This document shows positions 26,729-35,827 of a DNA stretch of 64,000 nt, piece by piece. The stretch lies in assembly GCF_006542375.1 (NCBI RefSeq), contig NZ_CP038143.1, forward strand, positions 1,674,001 to 1,738,000, written 5' to 3'. The notes below the pieces were generated by a model. The model did no database searches, was not told the DNA's origin, and saw nothing but the letters and a program-made list of their open reading frames with translations. The DNA is from Oecophyllibacter saccharovorans. Lineage in GTDB: Bacteria > Pseudomonadota > Alphaproteobacteria > Acetobacterales > Acetobacteraceae. Position 1 is the stretch's first letter; the number at the start of each line of letters is the position of its first letter. The translations under genes and the position numbers were made by a program.

Positions 26729-29470
26729 TTATGAATTTCTCTCCGGGCTGTTGCCGAGATGCCCCTTCAGGCGTTCCTGCAGCCGGTAAAGTGCCTCATG
26801 CGCCTGGCGCGGTGTCAGGCAGTCCGGGTCGAGATCTGCCAGAAAAGCCTCCAGGATTTCATGGCGCGGGTCCTCCTGCACTGCCTGAGGGAGTGCTGCG
26901 TCAGGGAGTTGGGGCTCAGCCTGCAGCCCCGCTGTAAACAGCGGCAGGGGCTGGACGCCCACTGCGCCTGCCCCGCCGCGCTCCTGCTCGAAATGCGCCA
27001 GGAGCCTGCGCGCCCGCTTCAGCACTGCAGCGGGCAGGCCGGCCAGGCGGGCCACGTGCAGCCCCCAGCTTCTGCCCGCCAGGCCGGGCTTGACCTCGTG
27101 CTGAAATACGACCTCGCCTTCCCACTCCCGCACGGACATGGTGGCGGCGGTCAGGTGGGGCAGGCGGCCCAGAAGCGCGCCGAGCTCGTGGAAATGGGTG
27201 GCAAAGATCGTCCGTGCCCCGAGCTGGCTGTGCAGCGCCTCCAGCGTGGCCCAGGCGATCGACAGCCCGTCCAGGGTGGAGGTGCCGCGGCCGATCTCGT
27301 CCACCACCACCAGGGAACGTGGGCCCGCCTGGTTGAGGATGGCGGCCGTTTCGGTCATCTCCACCATGAAGGTGGAACGACCGCGGGCCAGGTCGTCTGC
27401 CGCGCCCACGCGCGAGAACAGGCGGTCCACCACGCCGATCTCCGCTTCCTCGGCAGGGACGGGAAAGCCTGCCTGCGCCAGGATGACAGCGAGTGCGGTC
27501 TGGCGCAGGAAGGTCGATTTGCCTGCCATGTTCGGTCCGGTCAGCAGCATAACGTAATGGGCGGGCGGCAGCGCGCAGGAATTGGGCATGAAGCGCCCCC
27601 CGCCCTGGCGCTCCAGCGCGGCCTCCACCACCGGGTGGCGGCAGGCGCGCAGAGTGAAGCGCGTGTCCTCGGTGACCTTGGGGCGGCACCAGCGCCCGCT
27701 TGCGGCAAGCTTCTCGCAGGCGAGATAGACGTCCAGCTCGGCCAGGGCTGCGGTGATCTCGTCAAGGGCCGGGGTGTCGAGAACATGGCCGGCCAGCGTT
27801 TCGAAAAGGTGGCGCTCCAGGGTGGCCGCCTGCTCGGAGGCTTCAGCAATCGTGCGGTCGAGCTGTGAGAGTTCCTCGCTGGAGAAGCGGGCCAGGCTGG
27901 CTGTACCCTGGCGGTAATGCAGCTCGGGGCGTTCCTTGAGGCGCGCGCCGTGGCTTGCAGGCACCTCGATCACATAGCCAAGCTGACTGTGGTGGCGGAT
28001 GCGCAGGGTGTTGATCGAATATTTCCCCACAAGTTCCGCCTGCAGCCGGGCGATGACGCGCCGGCTGTCATCGCGCAGGCTGCGCAGCCTGTCGAGCTCG
28101 GGGTCGAAGCCTGCGGCGATCACCCCGCCGTCCTCCAGCCGGGCCGGCAGGGTGGGGGCAAGGGCTGCGGTCAGGCGTTCAAGCAGGCTGTCGGCACGGC
28201 CGTAGAGCGCAGCCCCCAGCTGGCGCATGGCGCCCGGCATGGCGCTGTTGCGGTAAGGGGCCAGCTTTTCGGTCAGCAGGTCGGCAAGGTGCAGCGTGTC
28301 GCGCACGGCAGCCAGGTCGCGCGGCAGGGCGCGCCCGGTGGAGATGCGCCCCAGGGCACGCGCGCAGTCGGGCACGCCGCGCAGGAGCTGGCGGAGGTCC
28401 TGGGCCAGACCCGCCTGACTGCGCGCCTCGCTGCCCAGCCAGCTCCAGGCGTCCTGGCGTGCTGCGATCAGGGCCGGGTCGGTGCTGGGGGTTGAAAGCC
28501 AGCGGGCCAGAAGACGCGTCCCTGCGGCGGTGACGGTGTGGGCGACGGTGGAGAGAAGCGTGTGTGTTTCGGTACCGTCGCGGGCCTGGAGGATCTCCAG
28601 GCTCTGGCGCGTGGCCGGATCAAGCCCCATGACGCCGGCCTGCCCGGTAGGCAGGGGGCGCTGCAGGCGCGGCAACTGGCCTGCCTGGCTGCGCCTGACA
28701 TAGTCCAGCAGCAACGCGCAGGCGGTGGCTTCCTCATCGGAAAATTCTCCCAGCGCGTCCAGCTGGGCAACCTTGTAGGCCGCGGCCATCCGGGTGCGGG
28801 CCCGTTCAGGGGTGAGGCGCGCAGGCGCCCTGATGGTCGCAGCTCCTGGCCTGAGCGGCAGGTCTTTGGTCTCCAGTGCCGGGTCGAGCAGGATTTCAGA
28901 GGGGTCAAGGCGCGCCAGCAGTTCGGCAAGCTCCGCGCGTGGCAGCGAAAGGGTTTCCACGTGGCCGGTGGAGACATCCACCCATGCAGCGCCCAGGCAA
29001 TTCCTGCGCCGCCCGCCTTGCGCCAGGGCCAGGAGGAAATTGGCGCGCCCTGCTTCCAGCAGTTCATCTTCTGTCAGGGTGCCGGGCGTTACGAGCCGGA
29101 TGATCTCGCGCTTCAGCGGGCCTTTCTGGCCTTTTCGGGGCTGTTCCAGCTGTTCGGCCACGGCAACGCGGAAACCGCGCTTGATGAGCCGCGACAGATA
29201 AGTCTGCGCAGCGCCCATGGGCACGCCGCACATGGGAATGGGCGCGCCGTTATGGGTGCCGCGCTTGGTGAGCGCGATATCCAGCGCCATTGAGGCCGCC
29301 TGCGCATCGCCGAAAAACAGCTCGTAGAAATCGCCCATCCTGAAGAAGAGAAGCGCGTCGGGTTCCTGCGCCTTGAGGGTGAACCACTGCGCCATGGCCG
29401 GGGAAGCGTTCTCCGGCGAGGGAACGGCCATCGGCGTCCCTGAAGGGGGCTGGGGCGGAAGGGCAGGCAT
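26729..29470 (-). CDS. mutS: DNA mismatch repair protein MutS
   Basis: MutS recognises mismatches and small loops and recruits MutL. I chose the ATG at 29468-29470 (913 residues); a later ATG at 29429-29431 (MAVPSPENASPAM) is also credible and closer to the usual length. The mismatch-binding motif is FFRMGDFYELFFGDA (the F-x-E element). The ATPase has Walker A TGPNMAGKSTFLRQTAL, Walker B VVVDEIGRGTSTLDGL and IFATHFHELG. The C-terminus carries the short dimer/tetramerisation tail with PLYRLQERL-like ALYRLQERLKGHLG. It lies upstream of glnD on the same strand. Confidence 0.97.
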   Translation of the reverse strand: MPALPPQPPSGTPMAVPSPENASPAMAQWFTLKAQEPDALLFFRMGDFYELFFGDAQAASMALDIALTKRGTHNGAPIPMCGVPMGAAQTYLSRLIKRGFRVAVAEQLEQPRKGQKGPLKREIIRLVTPGTLTEDELLEAGRANFLLALAQGGRRRNCLGAAWVDVSTGHVETLSLPRAELAELLARLDPSEILLDPALETKDLPLRPGAATIRAPARLTPERARTRMAAAYKVAQLDALGEFSDEEATACALLLDYVRRSQAGQLPRLQRPLPTGQAGVMGLDPATRQSLEILQARDGTETHTLLSTVAHTVTAAGTRLLARWLSTPSTDPALIAARQDAWSWLGSEARSQAGLAQDLRQLLRGVPDCARALGRISTGRALPRDLAAVRDTLHLADLLTEKLAPYRNSAMPGAMRQLGAALYGRADSLLERLTAALAPTLPARLEDGGVIAAGFDPELDRLRSLRDDSRRVIARLQAELVGKYSINTLRIRHHSQLGYVIEVPASHGARLKERPELHYRQGTASLARFSSEELSQLDRTIAEASEQAATLERHLFETLAGHVLDTPALDEITAALAELDVYLACEKLAASGRWCRPKVTEDTRFTLRACRHPVVEAALERQGGGRFMPNSCALPPAHYVMLLTGPNMAGKSTFLRQTALAVILAQAGFPVPAEEAEIGVVDRLFSRVGAADDLARGRSTFMVEMTETAAILNQAGPRSLVVVDEIGRGTSTLDGLSIAWATLEALHSQLGARTIFATHFHELGALLGRLPHLTAATMSVREWEGEVVFQHEVKPGLAGRSWGLHVARLAGLPAAVLKRARRLLAHFEQERGGAGAVGVQPLPLFTAGLQAEPQLPDAALPQAVQEDPRHEILEAFLADLDPDCLTPRQAHEALYRLQERLKGHLGNSPERNS

Positions 29471-29586
29471 GCAGGCGGGTCTTTCGTCTCTTTTTTGTTT
29501 TCGGCCGGCCTGCCTATCGCAACCAGGCGGGCCCATTCAAGGGTAGGAGAAAGATGGGCGATGCGCCACTTTACTGCAGGCAGGCC

Positions 29587-29649
29587 AGAAACAGGGGATA
29601 GAAACAGGGGTCCATGCCCCTGAGTCGCTGAAGCCCTGAGTCGTTGAAG
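29587..29649. repeat. Two short tandem direct repeats upstream of the msrC-like gene
   Basis: AGAAACAGGGG occurs at 29587-29597 and 29600-29610 (13-base period). A 16-base unit CCCTGAGTCGCTGAAG (29618-29633) is followed immediately by CCCTGAGTCGTTGAAG (29634-29649), with one difference, and by decayed pieces (CATTGAAG and CGTTGAA) up to 29670. They lie in the 220-base mutS/GAF-protein divergent region. This looks like local slippage duplication. Confidence 0.75.
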
Positions 29650-29690
29650 CATTGAAGCTGACGCGTTGAAAAAGCTGAAGGAGGGAAGTC

Positions 29691-30203
29691 ATGAGCGCAC
29701 CGCCCCGCAGGGAAAGCTGGAGCCTGGAGGATATACTTGAAGCAGCCCGGGGGCTCCTGGCTGCCGAGACAGATGTGGTCGCCAATCTGGCCAATCTGTC
29801 AGCCCTGCTTTACGAAGCCCTGCCTGACGTCAACTGGGCCGGTTTCTATGTGGTCCGTGACGGGATGCTGGTTCTGGGGCCGTTCCAGGGCCGTATCGCC
29901 TGCACCCGCATTCCCCTGGGGCGCGGCGTGTGCGGCACGGCAGCGCAGACAGGCACTGTCCAGCGCGTGGCGGATGTCCATGCGTTTGCAGGCCACATCG
30001 CCTGTGACGCCGCTTCCCGCTCGGAGATCGTCGTGCCCATCTTCCGGCCCGGGCCGGGTGGCAAAGAGCTTTTCGGCGTTCTCGACATCGACAGCCCGCT
30101 TGCAGACCGCTTCACCCACGATGATGAAGTTGCCCTGCAGCGCCTGGTTGACCTGCTGGTAGCTTCCCTGAGCGTTCAGAAGCAGGACGGGTCTGCTGCC
30201 TAA
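29691..30203 (+). CDS. msrC: Free methionine-(R)-sulfoxide reductase, GAF domain
   Basis: The enzyme repairs free methionine-R-sulfoxide in the cytoplasm. The protein is a single GAF domain of 170 residues. Three cysteines, C71 (GRIACTRIP), C81 (GRGVCGTAA) and C105 (GHIACDAAS), have spacings of 10 and 24, the same as the catalytic triad C84/C94/C118 of the E. coli enzyme. The conserved NWAGFYVVRDGMLVLGPFQG and FGVLDIDSP are also present. The start follows AAGGAGGGAAG. The gene converges on murJ; the stop codons of the two genes overlap at 30200-30203 and no terminator separates them. Confidence 0.93.
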   Translation: MSAPPRRESWSLEDILEAARGLLAAETDVVANLANLSALLYEALPDVNWAGFYVVRDGMLVLGPFQGRIACTRIPLGRGVCGTAAQTGTVQRVADVHAFAGHIACDAASRSEIVVPIFRPGPGGKELFGVLDIDSPLADRFTHDDEVALQRLVDLLVASLSVQKQDGSAA

Positions 30204-31768
30204 CCGCGGCGCCTGTTGAGACGCCGCTCAGCAAAGCTGCGCAGCTGCGCAGGCGTGACGACCCGCAGGGCCAGCAGCAGGAAGGCGTAAAGCCCGCCGC
30301 TGAGGCCGATCAGGCACATCAGGCCGATCAGGCGCGCCAGCAGGCCGTGCCAGTGCGGCAGGTCCCACAACACGGTGCGCGTGACCGCCCAGGCGCAAAG
30401 CCCCATCAGCACGGCAGCAAGCAGGATCCGCCCGGCCTGGCTCAGCGCGCGTCGGTCAGGGCGGAACAGGTCGCGCCTGTAGAGCAGGACCATGAGAACA
30501 CTCATGTTGACGAGAGCGGCTGCCGCGCTGGCCAGGGGCGGGCCAAGCCAGGCAAGCGGGCGGTAGAAAGCCAGGTTGAGGGCCAGGTTGAGGGCCAGCG
30601 TCATCAGCCCCACGCGCACCGGGGTCGTGGTGTCGCCTTCGGCAAAAAAGGCGGGGGCCAGCAGCTTGATGATGACGAAGGCAGGTAGCCCCAGCGCATA
30701 GGCGCGCAGGCAGCCGGCGGAATTGACCACGTCAGGCAGGGTGAAATGCCCGTAGCCGAAGAGAGTGCTCATGATGAGCGGCGCGGTGGCCAGAAGACCG
30801 GCTGTCGCAGGCAGGACCGGCAGGAGCGCATAGGTCATCGCCTGGTCGAGGCTTTCGCGCATCGCCACCCGGTCACCGCCTGAGGCATGGCGGCTCAGCA
30901 GCGGCAGGAGCGTGGTGCCCAGGGCTGCGCCCAGCACGCCTAAGGGAAGCTGGTTGACGCGATCGGCAAAATACAGCCACGAGATCGAGCCGGTCGGCAG
31001 CAGGGTGGCGATGATCGTGTCCACTGTCAGGTTCAGCTGCGTTACGCCCGAGCCCACGAGGCCCGGGGCCATGCGCCTGAGAAGCAGGCGGATATTGTGC
31101 GACAGAACCGGCCAGCACAGGGGCGGCAGGATATGGTGCCGCGCTGCCGCCCAGAGCAGGAGGGCAAGCTGAAGCACCCCTGACAGGGTGATGCCCCAGG
31201 CACCGGCCTGGGCGATGTCGTCATGGCCGTACCACGCGCCTGCCAGAATGGAGAGAATGCCGACGATATTGAACGTGACATAAGCTGCCGAGGCGGCGCT
31301 GAAATGATTGCGCCCGTTCAGCATGCCCGCCACCAGGGCAGCCGCACAGATCAGGACCATATAGGGCAGGGTGATGCGCGTCAGCTGCACGGCCAGCTGG
31401 TAGCGGTGCAGGTTGCCGTGCCGGAAGCCCGGTGCCAGCACGTCGATGAGCTGGGGCATGAAGATCTCCCCCAGCACCGTGAGGAAGACCAGCCACACCA
31501 CGAGCATGGAGAGCGAACGCCCTGCAAACAGCAGCGCTTTGCTGCGCCCCTCCTTCTCAAAAATGCCTGTAAAAAGCGGAATGAAGGCGGCGTTGAAAGC
31601 GCCTTCGCCAAACAGGCGGCGGAACATGTTGGGCAGCCGGAAGGCGATCTGGTAGGCATCCTGCACGCCGCCTGCCCCCAGAAAAAAGGCCAGAAGCTGG
31701 TCGCGCACCAGCCCCAGGAGGCGCGAGATCATGGTCCAGCCGCCCACGGTCAGCAGGGAACGCAGCAT
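30200..31768 (-). CDS. murJ: Lipid II flippase MurJ (MviN)
   Basis: MurJ moves lipid II across the inner membrane for peptidoglycan synthesis. It is a polytopic protein of 522 residues with about 14 predicted helices. The opening is typical: SLLTVGGWTMISRLLGLVRD, then FFLGAGGVQDAYQIAFRLPN and MFRRLFGEGAFNAAFIPLF with the conserved Arg/Asp residues. Other marks are ITLPYMVLICAAALVAGMLN and FFAEGDTTTPVRVGLMTL. It is the last gene of the leftward series tsaD-gpsA-gpx-murJ, eight bases after gpx. The C-terminus NRRRG is basic. Confidence 0.96.
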   Translation of the reverse strand: MLRSLLTVGGWTMISRLLGLVRDQLLAFFLGAGGVQDAYQIAFRLPNMFRRLFGEGAFNAAFIPLFTGIFEKEGRSKALLFAGRSLSMLVVWLVFLTVLGEIFMPQLIDVLAPGFRHGNLHRYQLAVQLTRITLPYMVLICAAALVAGMLNGRNHFSAASAAYVTFNIVGILSILAGAWYGHDDIAQAGAWGITLSGVLQLALLLWAAARHHILPPLCWPVLSHNIRLLLRRMAPGLVGSGVTQLNLTVDTIIATLLPTGSISWLYFADRVNQLPLGVLGAALGTTLLPLLSRHASGGDRVAMRESLDQAMTYALLPVLPATAGLLATAPLIMSTLFGYGHFTLPDVVNSAGCLRAYALGLPAFVIIKLLAPAFFAEGDTTTPVRVGLMTLALNLALNLAFYRPLAWLGPPLASAAAALVNMSVLMVLLYRRDLFRPDRRALSQAGRILLAAVLMGLCAWAVTRTVLWDLPHWHGLLARLIGLMCLIGLSGGLYAFLLLALRVVTPAQLRSFAERRLNRRRG

Positions 31769-31776
31769 GGCCGGCC

Positions 31777-32358
31777 TCAGCGTGCGCGCGCTGGCGGTGG
31801 GGTCTGGAGCGCGCGCCTGATCGCACGCTGCAGGCGGGGGGCTGAAGGCGTGGTGGAGGGCAGGAACCAGTCCTGCAGCCGCCCGTCGCGGCCGATGAGA
31901 TATTTATGGAAATTCCATCGCGGCCGGCCCAGAAAACCGGCCTGCCCGGCAAGCCAGCGATAGAGCGGAACCGCCTGGGACCCGCGCACATGGCTGCGCG
32001 CAGCCAGCGGAAAGGTGACGCCGTAACGCGCCTGGCAGAAGCTGGCGATTTCACCGGGCGTGTCGAGTTCCTGGGCGCCGAAATCATTGCTCGGCACCCC
32101 GATGACCACCAGCCCGTCCGAATCCTTATTCTGGCTCTGCCACAGGGCCTCAAGGGCTTCGTATTGCGGCGTGAACCCGCACCGCGAGGCCGTGTTGACG
32201 ATAAGCAGCGGGCGACCGCGCCAGCGCGAGAGATCGATCTTCTCTTCTGGCCGCATTTCCTGCTGAGGCTCGGCAGCTGAAGAGCCACTCAAAGCGGGCA
32301 GGGTGAAATCATAGGCGATCGGTTTCTGAGCACTTGAAGGGGCGGAAGAGGAAGCCAT
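31777..32358 (-). CDS. Glutathione/thioredoxin peroxidase family protein (GPx)
   Basis: This is a cysteine-type GPx of 193 residues that reduces peroxides, probably with thioredoxin or glutathione as donor. The peroxidatic cysteine lies in LLIVNTASRCGFTPQYEALE; VIGVPSNDFGAQE supplies the region with the catalytic Gln/Asn, and PRWNFHKYLIGRDG the Trp and Asn of the catalytic tetrad. An N-terminal stretch of about 40 residues is Ser/Ala/Gln rich, with YDFTLPALSG matching the family start. I chose the ATG at 32356-32358 rather than a TTG six codons upstream. It lies between gpsA and murJ in the same operon. Confidence 0.9.
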   Translation of the reverse strand: MASSSAPSSAQKPIAYDFTLPALSGSSAAEPQQEMRPEEKIDLSRWRGRPLLIVNTASRCGFTPQYEALEALWQSQNKDSDGLVVIGVPSNDFGAQELDTPGEIASFCQARYGVTFPLAARSHVRGSQAVPLYRWLAGQAGFLGRPRWNFHKYLIGRDGRLQDWFLPSTTPSAPRLQRAIRRALQTPPPARAR

Positions 32359-32427
32359 GAAGCCTGCATGCACCAATAAAAGACGGTAAGACGAAGCGGG
32401 AACGCGGGAAGAAAAGGCGGCCGAACT

Positions 32428-33399
32428 CTACTCAAGGCGCTGGGGGCGGCCGAAAAGCTCCTTGCGCACGTCCTGGGCGGTGACCTGGCCGCGCAGCAGG
32501 CGGGCGATGGCGTCAATGATGGGGGTTTCCACATCGTAACGCGGCCCCAGCTCAGCCAGGGTGGGCGCGGTCAGCACCCCCTCGGCGACGGTCGTGCGGG
32601 CAGCGAGGATGGAATCGAGGCTTTCACCGCTGCCCAGGGCCATGCCGAGGCTGTAATTGCGCGAGCCGATGCCGGTGCAGGTCAGCACCAGATCGCCCAT
32701 GCCGGCCATGCCGTAGACCGTCTTGCTCTGCCCGCCCAGCGCCTCGACCAGGCGGCCCAGCTCTGCCAGCGCGCGCGTCAGCAGGGCAGCGCGCGCGTTC
32801 TCTCCCATGCCTGCCCCGATGCACACGCCTGCCCCGATGGCGTAGACATTCTTGGCAGCGCCGGCCAGCTGCACGCCCAGCGGGTCAGTGCTGGCATAGA
32901 GGCGGAAGGCAGGCGTGCTGAGGTTTTCAGCCAGCTCCTGGGCGAAGATGCGCTGCCCTGCAGCAAGCGTTGCCGCAGCCGGCAGCCCCCGAGCCACCTC
33001 AATGGCGAAATTCGGCCCGCCCAGCACGGCCAGCGGATGGCCGGGCATGGTGCGCGTCAGGACTTCAAGGGGCATCAGGGCGGTGCCGTGCTCAAGGCCC
33101 TTGCAGCAGCTGACGACGGGCACAGCCGGCGCCAGCACCCGGGCAAGTTTGGCAGAAACCTCGCGCAGCGCCTGGGTGGGCACCACCATCAGCACGCAGT
33201 CCGCAACGGCAGGCAGGTCGCCTACGAGTTCCACATTGGGCGGCAGGGTGATGTCGGGCAGGCGCGGCGTATGGCGCGTGCCGGCGGGCAGGGGCGTGTG
33301 GCTCCAGAGCTTGACATCGGCAACAGCTGCCAGCGCGCAGGCAAGCGCCGTTCCCCACGCACCGGCCCCGATGACGGCGACGATCGGCCGGCCGTTCAT
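32428..33399 (-). CDS. gpsA: Glycerol-3-phosphate dehydrogenase [NAD(P)+]
   Basis: GpsA makes sn-glycerol-3-phosphate for phospholipid synthesis. The protein has 323 residues. The nucleotide-binding motif is VAVIGAGAWGTALACALA (residues 8-25), followed by VVPTQALREV, VSCCKGLEHGT and AVLGGPNFAIEVARGLP. The active-site lysine lies in LAGAAKNVYAIGAGVC, and TYNYSLGMALG-like NYSLGMALG with YGMAGMGDLVLTC completes the C-terminal domain. The start overlaps the tsaD stop (ATGA), so the two are coupled. Confidence 0.96.
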   Translation of the reverse strand: MNGRPIVAVIGAGAWGTALACALAAVADVKLWSHTPLPAGTRHTPRLPDITLPPNVELVGDLPAVADCVLMVVPTQALREVSAKLARVLAPAVPVVSCCKGLEHGTALMPLEVLTRTMPGHPLAVLGGPNFAIEVARGLPAAATLAAGQRIFAQELAENLSTPAFRLYASTDPLGVQLAGAAKNVYAIGAGVCIGAGMGENARAALLTRALAELGRLVEALGGQSKTVYGMAGMGDLVLTCTGIGSRNYSLGMALGSGESLDSILAARTTVAEGVLTAPTLAELGPRYDVETPIIDAIARLLRGQVTAQDVRKELFGRPQRLE

Positions 33400-34568
33400 G
33401 GTCTCCCTCCCGCCAGTGCCTGCTGGTCTGCTTCTGCTGCGCGCTCAGGGGCAGGGCGGCATTCGCTCAGGGGCCATCGCGGGCGCGGCGGCAGGTCGAG
33501 GTCGTCAGGCGCTGGGCCGCCCTGGCGCAGGTGCTCGAGCGCGGCCCAGCCGATCATGACCGCATTGTCGGTGCACAGGCGCAGGGCAGGGGCCTGAAAG
33601 CCGATGCCATGTGCCTGCGCCAGGTCCTGCAGCCGCGTGCGCAGCACGGTATTGGCCGCCACGCCGCCTGCCACCACCAGCGTCGTGGCTTCAGGAAACA
33701 GGGCCAGGGCGTTGGCGGCGCGGTCGACCATCACATCCGCCACAGCCTGCTGGAAGGAGGCGGCGAGGTCAGCTGCAACCTGCCGCGGCAGGGGCGCCAT
33801 GCCGTAGGGGACGATCTGCCGCGCCACCGCTGTCTTGAGGCCCGAGAACGAAAAATCGCAGCCTGCCCGTCCCTTGAGGGGGCGCGGCAGGTCATAGGCG
33901 TGGGGATCGCCTTCCCTGGCCAGCTTTTCCACCGCCGGCCCGCCGGGCCAGCCCAGGCCGAGCATCTTGGCAACCTTGTCGAAAGCTTCGCCTGCCGCAT
34001 CGTCAATCGTGGCGCCCAGCTGCCGGTAACGCCCCACCCCTTCGACCGCGATACACTGGCAGTGCCCGCCTGACATCAGCAGGGCCAGATAGGGAAAGGC
34101 AGGCAAAGGGGTGGTGCCGGTTTTTGTAGGACTGTGTGCCGGCTCGGGCAGGCGGGGGGTGAGAACATGGGCCTCGATGTGGTTGATGGCCATGAAGGGC
34201 CTGTTCAGAGCCATGGCCAGCCCTTTGGCATAGGTGCTGCCCACGATGACGCCGCCGATCAGCCCCGGCCCCGTGGTGGCGGCGAAGACGGCGATGTCGT
34301 CAAGCTGCAGCCCGGCGCGCTCAAGCGTGAGGTCGACCAGCGCCGGCAGGGCTTCCAGATGCGCGCGCGCAGCGATTTCAGGCACCACGCCCCCCAGCGG
34401 GGCATGGCTTTCCTGCGACAGCAGGCTTTCGCCCAGAATCCGCCCATCAGCGTCAAGAATGGCGCATCCCGTATCGTCGCAGGAGCTTTCGATAGCCAGA
34501 ACAGGGGCCGCGATAGGGGCCGAAACGGGAGAGGTCGGGTGCAGGGGGACGGAAGCGCGTTGGGGCAT
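33396..34568 (-). CDS. tsaD: tRNA N6-threonylcarbamoyladenosine transferase TsaD
   Basis: TsaD, with TsaB and TsaE, adds the threonylcarbamoyl group to A37 of ANN-decoding tRNAs. From the ATG at 34566-34568 the protein has 390 residues; another ATG at 34584-34586 is possible. The family opening VLAIESSCDDTGCAIL lies near residue 24. The metal-binding HxxxH is INHIEAHVL, followed by LLMSGGHCQ and TIDDAAGEAFDKVAKMLGLG. The C-terminal ASKHA part has FSFSGLKTAV and VVAGGVAANTVLR. A Pro/Glu-rich tail ends the protein. It heads the leftward operon and is divergent from hemC. Confidence 0.96.
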   Translation of the reverse strand: MPQRASVPLHPTSPVSAPIAAPVLAIESSCDDTGCAILDADGRILGESLLSQESHAPLGGVVPEIAARAHLEALPALVDLTLERAGLQLDDIAVFAATTGPGLIGGVIVGSTYAKGLAMALNRPFMAINHIEAHVLTPRLPEPAHSPTKTGTTPLPAFPYLALLMSGGHCQCIAVEGVGRYRQLGATIDDAAGEAFDKVAKMLGLGWPGGPAVEKLAREGDPHAYDLPRPLKGRAGCDFSFSGLKTAVARQIVPYGMAPLPRQVAADLAASFQQAVADVMVDRAANALALFPEATTLVVAGGVAANTVLRTRLQDLAQAHGIGFQAPALRLCTDNAVMIGWAALEHLRQGGPAPDDLDLPPRPRWPLSECRPAPERAAEADQQALAGGRP

Positions 34569-34651
34569 GGGGAAAGTATGTCGCATTCTGCCTGGGCTTG
34601 ACACCCCCACCGGGACGGCATCTGCCCGCAGCCCGCAAAACATGTAAAACA

Positions 34652-34680
34652 ATGACACAAGCCTCCAGATCGGTTAGAAT
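34652..34680 (+). promoter_or_regulatory. Candidate promoter of hemC
   Basis: ATGACA (34652-34657) and TAGAAT (34675-34680) are separated by 17 bases, with five of six matches to consensus in each hexamer. The expected transcription start near 34687 falls two bases before the hemC ATG at 34689, so the mRNA could be nearly leaderless. No Shine-Dalgarno sequence is visible in front of the ATG, which agrees. Confidence 0.6.
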
Positions 34681-34688
34681 ACGTGTCT

Positions 34689-35789
34689 ATGACCCGTTAT
34701 TCCTCCGCCCATCCAGCAGGCGGCGTTTCCGTACAGAATCTGCCTTCCAGCCTCCTGAGCTCCCCTGCGCTGCAGCAGGTGGCGGCACGGGCGGCGCACC
34801 GCATGCACGGCACCATGCCGCCCGAGCGGCGCAAGCTGCCGTTGCGCGTGGGCACGCGCGCCTCGCCGCTGGCGCTGGTGCAGACGCGCAATTTCCTGAC
34901 CCGCCTGACCCGCTTCTGCCCGCTCCTGCGCGACCTGGGGGCGTTTCAGGAACACCAGATGACCACCGTGGCGGACCGCAATCTCAAGGACCGCCTGTCG
35001 ACCATCGGGGGGAAGGGCCTTTTCTCGCGGGAAATCCATGACGTTCTGGTGGAAGGCAAAATCGACTTCGCCGTTCACAGCCTCAAGGACCTGGAGACGC
35101 GCCTGCCTGAAGGCCTGGTGCTTGCCTGCACCCTCAAGCGCGAGGACGCGCGTGACGCGCTGATCCTGCGCCACCGCCAGGTGGAGATCGACCCCGACCA
35201 TCCCTTCGACTGCCTGCCTGAAGGGGCCCTGATCGGATGTGCCTCCGTGCGCCGCCAGGCGCAGATGCTGCATGTGCGGCCCGACCTGCGCTTCTGCCTG
35301 CTGCGCGGCAATGTGCAGACCCGTCTCGACAAGCTCAATGGCGGCGCGTGCGATGCTACCCTGCTGGCTGTCGCCGGGCTGCGCCGCCTGGGCATGGAGG
35401 ACCGGATCGACGTTGCGCTGGAGCCGACGGTGATGCTGCCTGCAGCCGGGCAGGGCATTGTCGGCGTGACCGTGCGTGAGAGCGATCACGAGCTGCGTGA
35501 GCTGCTGTCGGCCATCGAGGACCCTGAAGCGCGCGCGGTCGCCACGGCTGAACGCGCCCTGCAGGAAGCGCTGGACGGCTCCTGCCGCACGCCGATCGGA
35601 GGCTATGCCCGCCTGCACGGCCAGACCCTCTATCTGGATGGGCTGATTGCCAGCGAAGACGGCACTTTCATGCTGCGCCGCCACATCCACGGCCCCATGA
35701 CCGAGGCAGCACGCATGGGCCATGAGCTGGCAGCCGAGCTGCGGCGCGATACGCCTGAACACATCTTTGCCGACATCATGGCCTCCTGA
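34689..35789 (+). CDS. hemC: Hydroxymethylbilane synthase (porphobilinogen deaminase)
   Basis: HemC condenses four porphobilinogens into hydroxymethylbilane for heme synthesis. The protein has 366 residues from the ATG at 34689, about 50 residues longer at the N-terminus than the usual enzyme, which would begin near LPLRVGTRASPLALVQ. The dipyrromethane cofactor cysteine lies in EALDGSCRTPIGGYA. Other conserved parts are STIGGKGLFSREI, VHSLKDLETRLP, GCASVRRQAQML and LRGNVQTRLDKL. The N-terminal extension is Ser/Ala rich and could mean a later true start (e.g. the ATG at 34803). hemD follows after 38 bases. Confidence 0.95.
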   Translation: MTRYSSAHPAGGVSVQNLPSSLLSSPALQQVAARAAHRMHGTMPPERRKLPLRVGTRASPLALVQTRNFLTRLTRFCPLLRDLGAFQEHQMTTVADRNLKDRLSTIGGKGLFSREIHDVLVEGKIDFAVHSLKDLETRLPEGLVLACTLKREDARDALILRHRQVEIDPDHPFDCLPEGALIGCASVRRQAQMLHVRPDLRFCLLRGNVQTRLDKLNGGACDATLLAVAGLRRLGMEDRIDVALEPTVMLPAAGQGIVGVTVRESDHELRELLSAIEDPEARAVATAERALQEALDGSCRTPIGGYARLHGQTLYLDGLIASEDGTFMLRRHIHGPMTEAARMGHELAAELRRDTPEHIFADIMAS

Positions 35790-35827
35790 GCCGGTCTGCT
35801 GCGCCTAGGCGTCATGAAAGCTTTCAG

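Noticed and set aside
30200-30203. Overlapping stop codons of the msrC-like gene and murJ as a special element
   Set aside because: Such convergent overlaps are common in compact genomes and need no special explanation.
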